A stretch of DNA of 64,000 bases, taken from positions 32,440-96,439 of the forward strand of contig NZ_NXLW01000007.1 of the NCBI RefSeq assembly GCF_003364265.1. Reading direction: 5' to 3'. Position numbers and translations under genes: made by a program. This document shows positions 46,215 through 55,030 of the stretch, piece by piece. Under the pieces are notes generated by a model. That model did no database searches. It was given only the letters and a program-made list of their open reading frames with translations, and was not told the DNA's origin. Within the stretch, counting starts at the first letter, position 1, and the number at the start of each line of letters is the position of its first letter. This DNA is from Helicobacter aurati. Its GTDB lineage: Bacteria; Campylobacterota; Campylobacteria; Campylobacterales; Helicobacteraceae.

Positions 46215-47197
46215 TGATAAAAGATTTTGAAATAAAGAATTTTCGAGGGATACAATCATTAAAATTAGAGGGATTTTCAAATGTAAATATTTTTGTGGGC
46301 AAACCAAATACGGGGAAAACATCGATTTTAGAGGCTATTCATTTTTATTTATCTGGGAATCCAGATGGATTTTTTCCTGTTTCAGCTTCAAGAGGCTTAA
46401 TGGATTCAGAAGAGATTTTTGAGGGATTTTTTTATAAATATAATATAGGTGAGAATATTGTTTTAAAAACCAAAAGCAATGAAACTAAGATAACTTTTAA
46501 TCAAAGTCAAAAATTTAACATAGACAATAATGGTCATCAAATTACAGGATTGATTTTTGAAGATGGCAACAATAAAATGCTGATTAATCGAATAAGTCCA
46601 AATCGATTTGAAGCAGAATTACAAAATCCAAAAAATAATCCAACAAATAAAATAGTAGAGTTTGTCCCATGTGCGCCTAGTATTCGGTATGAAAATCTTG
46701 CAAGAAACTTAGAAACAATGGTTATGATAAGAGAAAAACGAAAGAAACTCTCTGAAATTTGTAAAAATTTTTCAAAAGACATAGAAGATATCCGACTTGT
46801 TCGCAATAAGATAATGGTTGAAAAAAAGAATCTTTCTCGTGATATAGATTTAAGGTTAATGGGTAATGGGTTTCAAAGTTATATCTCTATATTCTCTTCC
46901 ATCTTGTTTGAGCCTCAATATATCTTAATTGACGAAATAGAAAATGGATTACATTTCGAAAGTATTGATTTGTTGCTAGGAGCTATTTTAGAAGCTTCAA
47001 ATGATATACAATTTTTCATCACAACACACAATGAAGAATTATTAAAACATTTGAGTGCCTTGCTTGAAGATAGACAAAAAGAAAGTGTCTCTGTTTTTAA
47101 TGTGTATATAAATAAAGATTCCAATATTCAGGTAGGTAGATATTCGCAAGAAGATTTTATTGTTAATATTGACTGCAAAAATGAAATAAGGGATTAA
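46214..47197 (+). CDS. AAA (OLD/SMC-like) ATPase, putative defence protein
   Basis: 327 residues. The N-terminus IKDFEIKNFRGIQSLKLEGF is the usual first strands of RecF/OLD-type ATPases. Walker A VGKPNTGKTS near residue 29, Walker B YILIDEIENGLHF near 235, and an H-loop FFITTHNEELLKHL near 262. The region between is mostly helical with charged coils (~165-215). ATG overlaps the stop of the dehydrogenase gene (TAATG) with GGGAGGGGG before it. The TOPRIM-domain gene follows after one base, so the two form a translational pair. ATPase plus TOPRIM nuclease is the layout of OLD and PARIS-type phage-defence systems. Confidence 0.82.
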   Translation: MIKDFEIKNFRGIQSLKLEGFSNVNIFVGKPNTGKTSILEAIHFYLSGNPDGFFPVSASRGLMDSEEIFEGFFYKYNIGENIVLKTKSNETKITFNQSQKFNIDNNGHQITGLIFEDGNNKMLINRISPNRFEAELQNPKNNPTNKIVEFVPCAPSIRYENLARNLETMVMIREKRKKLSEICKNFSKDIEDIRLVRNKIMVEKKNLSRDIDLRLMGNGFQSYISIFSSILFEPQYILIDEIENGLHFESIDLLLGAILEASNDIQFFITTHNEELLKHLSALLEDRQKESVSVFNVYINKDSNIQVGRYSQEDFIVNIDCKNEIRD

Positions 47198-47198
47198 T

Positions 47199-47771
47199 GT
47201 GTTGATTATAGTTGAAGGGCATACAGATAAAGATTTTATAGAATTATATATAAAGCGTTTGTATTCAATCGTTGATGAAAAATACAAAGAGAAATTAAAG
47301 TCATACAAAATAGTAAAAACCGATGGTGTTTGCAAGCTAAAAAGTGTCGAAACAGAAATAAGGAAACATGAACAGATTAAAATAATTTTTGATGCAGATA
47401 CGGATTTTGAAGATTCTAAGAGCAATATCATAAAGCAATTAGAAGATATGGGTAGCAATTTTTCTTCAAAGTGTGAAATTTTTCTTATGCCAAACAATAA
47501 AGATAATGGCACCTTAGAAATATTGCTAGAAAACATAGCAAAAGAAAAAGTTCTCTTAACATGTTTTGACAACTACAAGGAATGTCTAAAGAAATTACAA
47601 AAAGACAATCAAAACATTAAATTACCAGCCAAAAAATCTAAAATTTATGCCTATTTTCATAGTTTTGGATTTAAAAATGGAATCAAGGATTTTAAAATTA
47701 ATGGTGATATGCTAGATTGCCAGAGTAATTATTTACAGCCACTAAAAAACTTTTTGTTAGATACAAATTGA
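47199..47771 (+). CDS. DUF3226 (TOPRIM-like) protein, partner of the AAA ATPase
   Basis: 190 residues from a GTG at 47199. LIIVEGHTDKDFIELYI at the N-terminus holds the TOPRIM glutamate, and IKIIFDADTDFEDS near residue 65 holds the DxD pair, so the metal-binding nuclease-type site appears complete. LMPNNKDNGTLEILLENI near 105 is the DUF3226 signature region; the C-terminus has FKINGDMLDCQSNYLQPL. DUF3226 proteins accompany predicted ATPases in many bacteria. It is probably a nuclease or effector unleashed by the ATPase on phage infection; this is inference by analogy with PARIS, whose TOPRIM partner is of another family (DUF4435). Confidence 0.78.
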   Translation: MLIIVEGHTDKDFIELYIKRLYSIVDEKYKEKLKSYKIVKTDGVCKLKSVETEIRKHEQIKIIFDADTDFEDSKSNIIKQLEDMGSNFSSKCEIFLMPNNKDNGTLEILLENIAKEKVLLTCFDNYKECLKKLQKDNQNIKLPAKKSKIYAYFHSFGFKNGIKDFKINGDMLDCQSNYLQPLKNFLLDTN

Positions 47772-48274
47772 GAGTAGGTAAAACAATGAACTACAAAAAA
47801 GCATTTTACAGCAAACCAAAAGATTGCTACTTGCGTTAAATTTCAAGGTTTCAAGGATAATGCCGCCAAAAGCAGTTTTAATAATTTAAAATTTAAAAGA
47901 AAGTATAAGTGATGCAAAAATCTCCCTATCAAAATTATCTTAACAACAACCTTTTTACAAGCCACACCCTAGAAGTGTCTTTTCCACAAATCTATGCGTT
48001 TGCCAAAAATGAATCAAAAGCCAAACTCGCCCTAGAATCCATAAAAGCCCTCTATGATAAAACAAGATTCCAAAAGCAAAATGAGCATCAATTTGAAGAT
48101 GATTTCATCGCTAAAGTGCTAGAGATTTTGGGCTGGGAGTGTATAAGACAAGAGGAAAAAATCATTCAAGGCAAGCTAGAAAAGCCAGATTTCTTGCTTT
48201 TTAGCTCCAATAAAGAATATACAAGCACTCTTTTGTTATAGTTCCCTTATTTTAGGCGATTAGAAAGGGTAGAG
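47772..48274 (+). pseudogene. type IIG/Eco57I-like R-M enzyme, N-terminal remnant
   Basis: The largest open piece is 47909-48241 (110 codons): NLFTSHTLEVSFPQIYAFAK, then EDDFIAKVLEILGWECIRQ and KLEKPDFLLFSSNKEY. The last two resemble the nuclease start of fused restriction-methylase proteins (helix, then PDFLLF with the catalytic Asp). It stops with TAG just after; the Lys-containing strand and the whole methylase part are missing. Upstream 47772-47908 holds only short frames. It lies between two defence systems. Confidence 0.5.
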
Positions 48275-51229
48275 ATGATTTTTGAGAGACAAGTTTATCA
48301 GCAAGAATGCATAGGCAATGTTATTTCTGTATTACAAGGCTTTGACTTTGACACACATAATGCAGAAAATCTTAAAACTTGTTTAGATAGATTCTACAGC
48401 ACACATACTATGCCCTTAAAGAATTTAAGCAATAAACTCAATCTTGATATTCTTATGGAGACAGGCACGGGCAAGACTTTTACCTATCTAAACCTCATCT
48501 TTGAATTACACCGCAATTTCAATCAAAACAAATTTATTATTTTTGTCCCACGAAAAGCGATTTTAGAATCTGTTAAACAAAACATCAAACTCACTAAAGA
48601 TTATTTCTACACCCAATACAATAAACACCTCAAAGCCTATGTTTATAGCGATACAAAGAGCCAATCCAACATCATCAATCATTACATTAAAAATACCAAT
48701 GAACTCTCTGTGTTAATCCTTACCAATAGCTCCATTGACAAAAAGGATAATATTTTAAATAGAAGCAATGAAGGGCTTTTTAATGTAGAGAGTATCTTTA
48801 CAAATATTGCTAATCTAAAGCCAATTAGCATTATCGATGAACCCCATTTGCTAAAAGGCGAGGCATTTAATAAATATTTTTCACAGATTGATTCTTTGTA
48901 TTTTCGCTTTGGGGCGACCTTCCCTAAAGAAAAGGAATACGCACTAAGCAATATTGTTTATTGCCTTGATTCTATGAATGCTTTTAATCATTATCTTGTA
49001 AAACAAATACGCACACACACTATCATTCAAGACAATACTAGCCCCTATCTCATCAAAGCCGATAATAAGGCAAATGCAACTTTTTCTTATTTTGTCAATG
49101 GAATCGAAAAACAAAAAAGAATAACCCTAAACCAAGACTTGGGAGAGCTAGACCCTAAATTTCGGGGGAGTTGCCTTATAAAAATCACCAAAGACAAAGT
49201 CTATTTAGACAATGGAGAGATAATCCAAACCAAAAAAAGCTATGTTTTGCAAGAAAGTGAGATTAGTTTATTGTTACAAAAAGCCATTGACTTGCATTTC
49301 AAAAAAGAAATAGCCCTATTCCAAAAGGGCATTAAAGCTTTAAGCTTGTTTTTTATCCCTAGCATTGAGGACTTTAGGGGCGAAGAGCCTTTTATCAAAA
49401 AGGAATTTGAGAGAATCTATAAGCAAAAGCGAGAGGAGGTTTTAAGGCAGAATCTCCCCCAAGAGTATAGGGAATATTTAGACCAAGACTTTGACAAAGA
49501 CAATGTTTTACGCGTGCATCAGGGCTATTTTAGTGGCGATAGCCTAAAGCTAACCAAGAAAAAAGAAAGCAACAAAGAAAACATCGAAGCAAACGATATA
49601 AAAATGATTTTAGAGGAAAAAGAAAAGATTCTTTCTTTTCAAACCCCTTTGCGGTTTATCTTTAGCGTATGGGCGTTGCAAGAGGGTTGGGATAATCCAA
49701 ATATCTTTACGCTCACCAAATTAGCAAATTCTAGCAGCGAGACAAGCAGGCATCAGCAAGTAGGCAGGGGCTTGAGGCTCTGTGTCAATAGCGAGGGCAA
49801 ACGCATTACCCATTCTTTTGTGGATTATAACGACAATGAATTTTTTGCTATCAATTATCTTGATATGATTGTAAGCAGCAAGGAAAGAGGCTTTCTTGAG
49901 GGCTTACAAAAAGAAATCGAAGATTCTAGCTTTTCTCTAGGTAGCAGTATTTTAAATCGAGAATCTTTGCAGCACTTCAACCTCAACGAACGACAGATTA
50001 ATAAGTTTTTAGACAAGCTAGAAGATTTGGCTTGTTTAGAGTTTGATGAGGATAGGAATGTCTATGCAATCATCTCTCCAATCTATGATGCGATGCAAAC
50101 AGAGAGCATAAAAGAGCTTTTAGGAGGGCATTATAAAGAGGTATTAGAGGCATTTAAGCCCAAAGAAAATAAGCACGAATATGCAACAAATGGCGATAAT
50201 GAAACGACCGATGAAATAAACATCAGGCAAAACCTTGCCAAAGAATTTAAAGAACTATGGCAGAGCATCAACGCCAAAGCACAAATTATCTATCAAAACA
50301 TCAACCAAGCTAATTTAATAGAATCTATCGTAAAATCTTTTAATGCCGAAACTATCCCAAAAGAAAATATCCTCTATGAGAAAAAGATCTATGATAGCAA
50401 AAACAATAGAATCATTCCAGAAAAGCTAGAAAGCATAGCGACAAAAGATTATTTGCCCACTTTGCATAAAAACTTGCCACAATTACTCATCGAGTTTGCC
50501 AAAAACCAAAAACGAAGCAACGAGGAATTGCCCTTGAAATTCTTGCTAGAGATATATAACCACCCGCAACTTAACAAACAAAGCTTTATCAATTCGCCCA
50601 AAACAGCCTTTGAAGCTTTGCAAGATTGTATCAAAGAGGAACTACACAAAAACTTGATCCAATCTGTAAGCTATGATTTCTCACAAAATATCTTTAGCAA
50701 CGAGAGATTCCAAATCCTCTATTTAGCAGATGGCACGCCAAAGCAAAGCATAAAAAAGCACATACTAGGCAGATATATCGCCAAAAGCAATGGGCGAGAT
50801 TGTATCCCAAGCGATAAATATCTCTATGATAAAGCCGTATGTGATTCTAAAATCGAAGAAGAAATAAGCCTAGAAAATAACCTCTCTATCCTCAATCACC
50901 AAATAGAAATCTTTGCCAAGCTCCCTAAGCTTAGTATCCCCACACCCTATAAAAACTATGAACCCGATTTTGCCTATTTACTCAAAAACGACAAAGGGCA
51001 GAAAATCTTTTTTGTCTGTGAAAGCAAGGGCTATGATAAAGCAAGTGAGATTCCAGAGCAAGAGAGAAAAAAGATTGATTATGCCAGAGTGTTTTTTGAA
51101 AAACTAAACGAAAGTATGCAAGATAAAAATATCAAAGTGCTTTTTAATACCCGCATTAATAAGCAAAACTTGCTAGAAGTCTTGCAAGAGGTTATTCAAC
51201 AAGAGATGATTCAACAAAAAGCGACATAA
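48275..51229 (+). CDS. type III restriction endonuclease, Res subunit
   Basis: 984 residues. Superfamily 2 helicase motifs: motif I METGTGKTFTY (~68), motif II IIDEPHLLKG (~187), IFSVWALQEGWDNPNIFTLTK (~463), and motif VI SRHQQVGRGLRLCV (~490). The C-terminal nuclease core is EPDFAYLLKNDKGQ followed by FFVCESKGY (~900-925), the PD-(D/E)xK pattern. It translocates or slides on DNA and cuts about 25 bases from the recognition site when two inverted unmethylated sites meet. res precedes mod here; the order mod-res is more common. mod starts 43 bases later. All motifs intact. Confidence 0.92.
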   Translation: MIFERQVYQQECIGNVISVLQGFDFDTHNAENLKTCLDRFYSTHTMPLKNLSNKLNLDILMETGTGKTFTYLNLIFELHRNFNQNKFIIFVPRKAILESVKQNIKLTKDYFYTQYNKHLKAYVYSDTKSQSNIINHYIKNTNELSVLILTNSSIDKKDNILNRSNEGLFNVESIFTNIANLKPISIIDEPHLLKGEAFNKYFSQIDSLYFRFGATFPKEKEYALSNIVYCLDSMNAFNHYLVKQIRTHTIIQDNTSPYLIKADNKANATFSYFVNGIEKQKRITLNQDLGELDPKFRGSCLIKITKDKVYLDNGEIIQTKKSYVLQESEISLLLQKAIDLHFKKEIALFQKGIKALSLFFIPSIEDFRGEEPFIKKEFERIYKQKREEVLRQNLPQEYREYLDQDFDKDNVLRVHQGYFSGDSLKLTKKKESNKENIEANDIKMILEEKEKILSFQTPLRFIFSVWALQEGWDNPNIFTLTKLANSSSETSRHQQVGRGLRLCVNSEGKRITHSFVDYNDNEFFAINYLDMIVSSKERGFLEGLQKEIEDSSFSLGSSILNRESLQHFNLNERQINKFLDKLEDLACLEFDEDRNVYAIISPIYDAMQTESIKELLGGHYKEVLEAFKPKENKHEYATNGDNETTDEINIRQNLAKEFKELWQSINAKAQIIYQNINQANLIESIVKSFNAETIPKENILYEKKIYDSKNNRIIPEKLESIATKDYLPTLHKNLPQLLIEFAKNQKRSNEELPLKFLLEIYNHPQLNKQSFINSPKTAFEALQDCIKEELHKNLIQSVSYDFSQNIFSNERFQILYLADGTPKQSIKKHILGRYIAKSNGRDCIPSDKYLYDKAVCDSKIEEEISLENNLSILNHQIEIFAKLPKLSIPTPYKNYEPDFAYLLKNDKGQKIFFVCESKGYDKASEIPEQERKKIDYARVFFEKLNESMQDKNIKVLFNTRINKQNLLEVLQEVIQQEMIQQKAT

Positions 51230-51272
51230 AAAGTCTTATAAAAATGATAAACAGATTCTTAAAGGAGTGCAA

Positions 51273-53474
51273 ATGATAGACAAAGACAAGGCAAAAGAGC
51301 TAGGCATAAAGCTTATAGATTCTAAAAAAGAGCAAAATCCCCTCTATGAAAACCTCAAAACAAACTTCCCCCAAACCATTAATGCCGACGGTGTGGTAAG
51401 CCTTAAAGCCATTGCAATGCTTTTGGGCTTAAGTGAGAGGGCAGATATGCAAGGCTATGAGCTAACCTTTAGCGGCAAGGGTTTGGCTAATGCCCTTTAT
51501 TCTACTCCAACTACAAAAGAGCTAAAGCTAGAGGAGGTCTTTTACCCAAAATATCTTTACAAAGGTGATTGTCAAACTGAAGGCGACAAGCCCGAAGAAT
51601 CTCAAGCCCTCCCTTGTCATTCTGAAGGAGTGCGTAGCACGACTGAAGAATCTCATCAAGACAAAAGAGATACTTCGGCTTTTTCAAAGCCTCAGTATGA
51701 CAAAAGCATAAATTGTCATTCTGAAGGAGTGCGTAGCACGACTGAAGAATCTCATAAACTAGATTCTAACAACGCAGAAGCACTTTATCGCCCCAATGCA
51801 ACGCATACACGAAACGCTATTATTAGAGGAGATAATCTTGATGTGCTAAAGCTCCTAAAATCCGCATATAGTGAAAAAATCAAAATGATTTATATCGACC
51901 CGCCCTATAATACTAAAAACGACAATTTCATCTATCCCGATGATTTTAGAAAAGACTATCAAGCAATTTTGCGCGAAGTGGGCTTGTTGCTTGAAGATGA
52001 AAACGGAGAATGGGTAGAATCTGAAACTTTAAGATTTTTTCGCAATATCACAGGGAGCAAATCCCATAGCGGCTGGCTTGCCTTTATGCTCCCGCGTCTC
52101 AAGCTTGCAAGGGATTTGCTTAGAGAGGATGGAGTGATTTTTATCTCTATTGATGATAACGAACAAGCAAATTTAAAGATTCTCTGTGATGAGATTTTTG
52201 GAGAGGAGAATTTTGTAGCTAATGTTATTTGGCAAAAGAAAAAGGGAGGGAGTCAAGATTCGCAAGATTTTGCAAAAGAACACGAATATATTTTGTGCTA
52301 TCAAAAATATGAGTGGAGAATAAACGATATAACACAAGAACAAAATGAAAAAGATTTTAACAAAATTATCAATGGTAAAAAGGCAAAGATTCTAAAACTT
52401 GAGAAATGGGGCAATCATTCTTTGAGAGCAGATAGACCTACTTTATATTATTCTATAAAAGACCCAAATGGTAATGATTTTTATCCTATTGCACCAAATG
52501 GAGCTGATGGGTGTTGGCGTAAAAAACCTGAAACTTTAGATGAAGAGCATATTTATTGGCAAGAAGATTCTAGGGGGAGATTAACGCCTTATGAAATAAT
52601 TTATTTTGATGAAGTTTTAGATAAACAAAAGGTAATTAAAACACGCACAATATTTACAGAATTTGGCACAACAACAGACGCCACAAAAGAAATTTTGAAT
52701 TTATTTAATAACCAAAAAGTTTTCGATACTCCAAAACCTTTAAAACTAATAAAACAATTTTTAAGGCTTTCTACTTCCTCAAACAACACAGCACAAGAGG
52801 GCAATTATGTGGCGGGGGGGGGGGGGTACAAGTTTGTAGCCGAATCACCAGATCCAGAACTTATCCTAGACTTTTTTGCAGGGAGTGGGACAATCGCACA
52901 AGCGGTAATGGAACTAAACGCAGAGGATGGAGGTAATCGGCAGTTTATTTTAGTGCAGCTTGATGAGCCTATAAAAGAGGATAAAAGTAAAACAGCCTAT
53001 GACTTTTGTAAAAATGAGCTAGGGAGTGCAAACCCCACCATTAGCGATATTACGATTGAAAGAGTAAAGAGGGCAGCAGCAAAGATTGCTAAAGAGCATA
53101 GAGACTTTCAAGGCGATTTAGGCTTTAGCGTGTATAGCCTGTGTGAGAAACCAAGCCTAGTATGTGATAAATCGGGGCATTTGGAGCTATTTAGTGGGCG
53201 AGAGGGAGTAACGCCTAGCGATATTGCAAGGAATTTAAGCCTACAATGTGGCAAGAGCCTTGATAGAGAGCTAGAATGTATTGTAGAATCTAAACTCTAT
53301 AAATGCGATGATGCCTATTGCGTGGTGGAGTGCGATAAAGAAGTCTTAGAGATTCTAAGGAATACTAAGAATGAATATATTTTGATTGATGGTTATGCCT
53401 CTTTGGAGCTAGAGGAGTTTCTAAATCTTAAAAATAGTGCAAATATTAATGAACGTCTAAGGATAGTGTATTAA
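51273..53474 (+). CDS. type III DNA methyltransferase Mod, with G13 tract and in-frame repeats
   Basis: 733 residues from the ATG at 51273 (AAAGGAG six bases before; GTG at 51267 rejected). It methylates adenine on one strand of the type III site and directs Res. Beta class: catalytic YIDPPYNTKNDNF (~207), HSGWLAFMLPRLKLARDLLR (~263), target-recognition region ~330-500, then SAM motif DFFAGSGTIAQAV (~531). Between the recognition region and motif I, G13 (52814-52826) encodes AGGGGY and is in the ON frame. G12 would stop after four more codons, G14 after about forty. Residues ~100-162 derive from two 43-base direct repeats of the dispersed element, 99 bases apart. Confidence 0.92.
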   Translation: MIDKDKAKELGIKLIDSKKEQNPLYENLKTNFPQTINADGVVSLKAIAMLLGLSERADMQGYELTFSGKGLANALYSTPTTKELKLEEVFYPKYLYKGDCQTEGDKPEESQALPCHSEGVRSTTEESHQDKRDTSAFSKPQYDKSINCHSEGVRSTTEESHKLDSNNAEALYRPNATHTRNAIIRGDNLDVLKLLKSAYSEKIKMIYIDPPYNTKNDNFIYPDDFRKDYQAILREVGLLLEDENGEWVESETLRFFRNITGSKSHSGWLAFMLPRLKLARDLLREDGVIFISIDDNEQANLKILCDEIFGEENFVANVIWQKKKGGSQDSQDFAKEHEYILCYQKYEWRINDITQEQNEKDFNKIINGKKAKILKLEKWGNHSLRADRPTLYYSIKDPNGNDFYPIAPNGADGCWRKKPETLDEEHIYWQEDSRGRLTPYEIIYFDEVLDKQKVIKTRTIFTEFGTTTDATKEILNLFNNQKVFDTPKPLKLIKQFLRLSTSSNNTAQEGNYVAGGGGYKFVAESPDPELILDFFAGSGTIAQAVMELNAEDGGNRQFILVQLDEPIKEDKSKTAYDFCKNELGSANPTISDITIERVKRAAAKIAKEHRDFQGDLGFSVYSLCEKPSLVCDKSGHLELFSGREGVTPSDIARNLSLQCGKSLDRELECIVESKLYKCDDAYCVVECDKEVLEILRNTKNEYILIDGYASLELEEFLNLKNSANINERLRIVY
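51569..51756. repeat. dispersed repeats in frame inside mod
   Basis: Two identical 43-base units beginning TTGTCATTCTGAAGGAGTGC (51614-51656 and 51713-51755), with GAGATACTTCGG...CCTCAGTATGACAAA in inverted sense between them. A degenerate third half-unit starts at 51569. The repeat period, 99 bases, is a multiple of three. Confidence 0.88.
52814..52826. repeat. G13 homopolymer in mod
   Basis: Thirteen consecutive G in coding sequence, 44 bases before the SAM-binding motif codons. It is the longest homopolymer in the window. Confidence 0.95.
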
Positions 53475-53509
53475 AGAGAAATAAGCCCACGTTTTATTTT
53501 GTAAATTCT

Positions 53510-54106
53510 ATGAGTGATTTGTTTCACGAAAAAATGCAAATTATGTTTTTGGATAGGGTTATGCAAATTATCAAGCAAACGCCACATCATCAATACCAGA
53601 TTCTCACCAAACGTCCCCATAGAATGTTTGAATATTTTAAAGGGGAAAAATATCCTGAAAATTCTGCTTTAAACAAAGAAAATAAGGAGGTTTTTGGGGG
53701 TGGCATCGTGCGTGAGATTCCTTTTAATGTTTGGTTAGGTACAACGATAGAAATAAGCCACACTAAGCCCAGAATAGACATTATTCGCAATCTAAAGGCA
53801 AATGTGAAATTGCTCTCCATTGAACCTCTGCTTGATGATTTAGGAGAGCTTGATTTAAGCGGGATTGATTGGATGGTTGTCGGAGGTGAGAGTGGCTTTA
53901 GGGCAAGGGCTATGCAAGAATCGTGGGTTATGAATATCCAAAAGCAATGCCAGAATCAGGGCGTTGCCTTTTTCTTTAAACAATGGGGGACTTGGGGGAG
54001 TGATGGCATTAAACGCAACAAAAAAGAAAATGGTGCAATGCTAGGCGGTAGAATCTATAGAGAATATCCCAAAGTTTCTAGCCCAATAATGTCTTCGCTT
54101 TTGTAA
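53510..54106 (+). pseudogene. DUF5131 (phage Gp37/Gp68) protein, N-terminally truncated
   Basis: 198 residues from an internal ATG. Full-length proteins of this family start with a cysteine-rich, radical-SAM-like part and reach the stretch FVNSMSDLFHE near residue 75-100. Here the frame before the ATG still reads KPTFYFVNS, but the whole cysteine part is gone, and mod ends only 35 bases upstream. The rest is well kept: YQILTKRPHRM, NVWLGTTIE, LLSIEPLLDDLGELDLSGID, WMVVGGESG, FFFKQWGTWG. No good ribosome site. A deletion has probably fused the mod 3' end to the middle of this gene. It may yet be made as a fragment. Confidence 0.7.
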
Positions 54107-54115
54107 AGGTAGCAA

Positions 54116-54721
54116 ATGCTTCTCCATCCCTTCGACCCTAGCCCTATTCATCAAGATTCCAAAATCCTCATTCTTGGTTCTTTTCCCTCTGTGGCTTCAA
54201 GAGAGAGAGGGTTTTATTATGCACACCCGCAAAATCGCTTTTGGAGAGTATTAGGGGCATTGTTTGATAATGAAACCATCTATTTAAAATCTACAAAAAT
54301 AAATAAAAAACAATACAAGCAACATATTAAAATACAAAAGGCATTTTTGCAATCCCATTCTATCGTGCTTTGGGATATTGTTTATTCGTGTGAGATTAGT
54401 GGCTCAAGCGATTCAAGTCTAAAGAATATTACCTTTAATGATATTTTTTCTTTGTTTAATTCAAGCAAGATTCAAACCATTTGTCTTAATGGCACAAAGG
54501 CAACAATACTTTTTCAAAAATATTGCAAAAATCTAGGATTTACCCTAAAGATTGAAACTCACCCACATTATAAAACTCTCATTCCTTTAGAATCTCTTAT
54601 CCCTAAATTTACAACAGAGATTCATATCTTTTCTCTGCCCTCAACAAGTCCAGCCAATGCGAGATATAGCCTTGATAGCCTCTTAAATGCGTGGAAAGTT
54701 TTGTTGAGGGTTTATGGGTGA
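54116..54721 (+). CDS. DNA-deoxyinosine (mismatch uracil-type) glycosylase
   Basis: 201 residues, uracil-DNA-glycosylase superfamily, hypoxanthine/deoxyinosine branch. It removes deaminated bases from DNA. Motifs: ILILGSFPSVASRERGFYYAHPQNRFWRVLG-type start (active-site loop at residues ~18-45), LWDIVYSCEISGSSD near 80, and the late SLPSTSPAN near 175 corresponding to the leucine-loop region. Start ATG ten bases after the previous stop, preceded by AAAGGTAGCAA. Confidence 0.85.
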   Translation: MLLHPFDPSPIHQDSKILILGSFPSVASRERGFYYAHPQNRFWRVLGALFDNETIYLKSTKINKKQYKQHIKIQKAFLQSHSIVLWDIVYSCEISGSSDSSLKNITFNDIFSLFNSSKIQTICLNGTKATILFQKYCKNLGFTLKIETHPHYKTLIPLESLIPKFTTEIHIFSLPSTSPANARYSLDSLLNAWKVLLRVYG

Positions 54722-54744
54722 TTGCCATTGTTTTTGCAAAGAGT

Positions 54745-54890
54745 AAGATCTATGTTGGGTAAACTCAACATGACAAAAGGGAAATTCGATATGACAAGAG
54801 GTAAGGTTAGAGATATTTCGGGATAAATCCCTCAATATGACAAAAGATAGAGACACTTCGGTTTTGCCCCAATATGACAATGGAATCCAC
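54745..54890. repeat. dispersed element cluster
   Basis: AACTCAACATGACAAAAGG, CCCTCAATATGACAAAAG, GAGACACTTCGGTTTTGC + CCCAATATGACAA: three right-half elements in the same orientation. Nothing else is coded in 54722-55020. Confidence 0.65.
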
Positions 54891-55030
54891 AAACAATAAA
54901 TATGAGACTAGGCATAACAACGGAAGAATTGCAATATAACAAAAAAGCCTAAAAGGCATATCGATTAAAAAATCTAAATACGTTAAAATTCTATCAAAAC
55001 ACATACAATTTAAACACACCCAAAGGAGCC

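Noticed and set aside
51569..51756. Short direct repeats in mod as a CRISPR array
   Set aside because: Only two units, spacer-like sequence is itself an inverted part of the repeat, and no cas genes are present.
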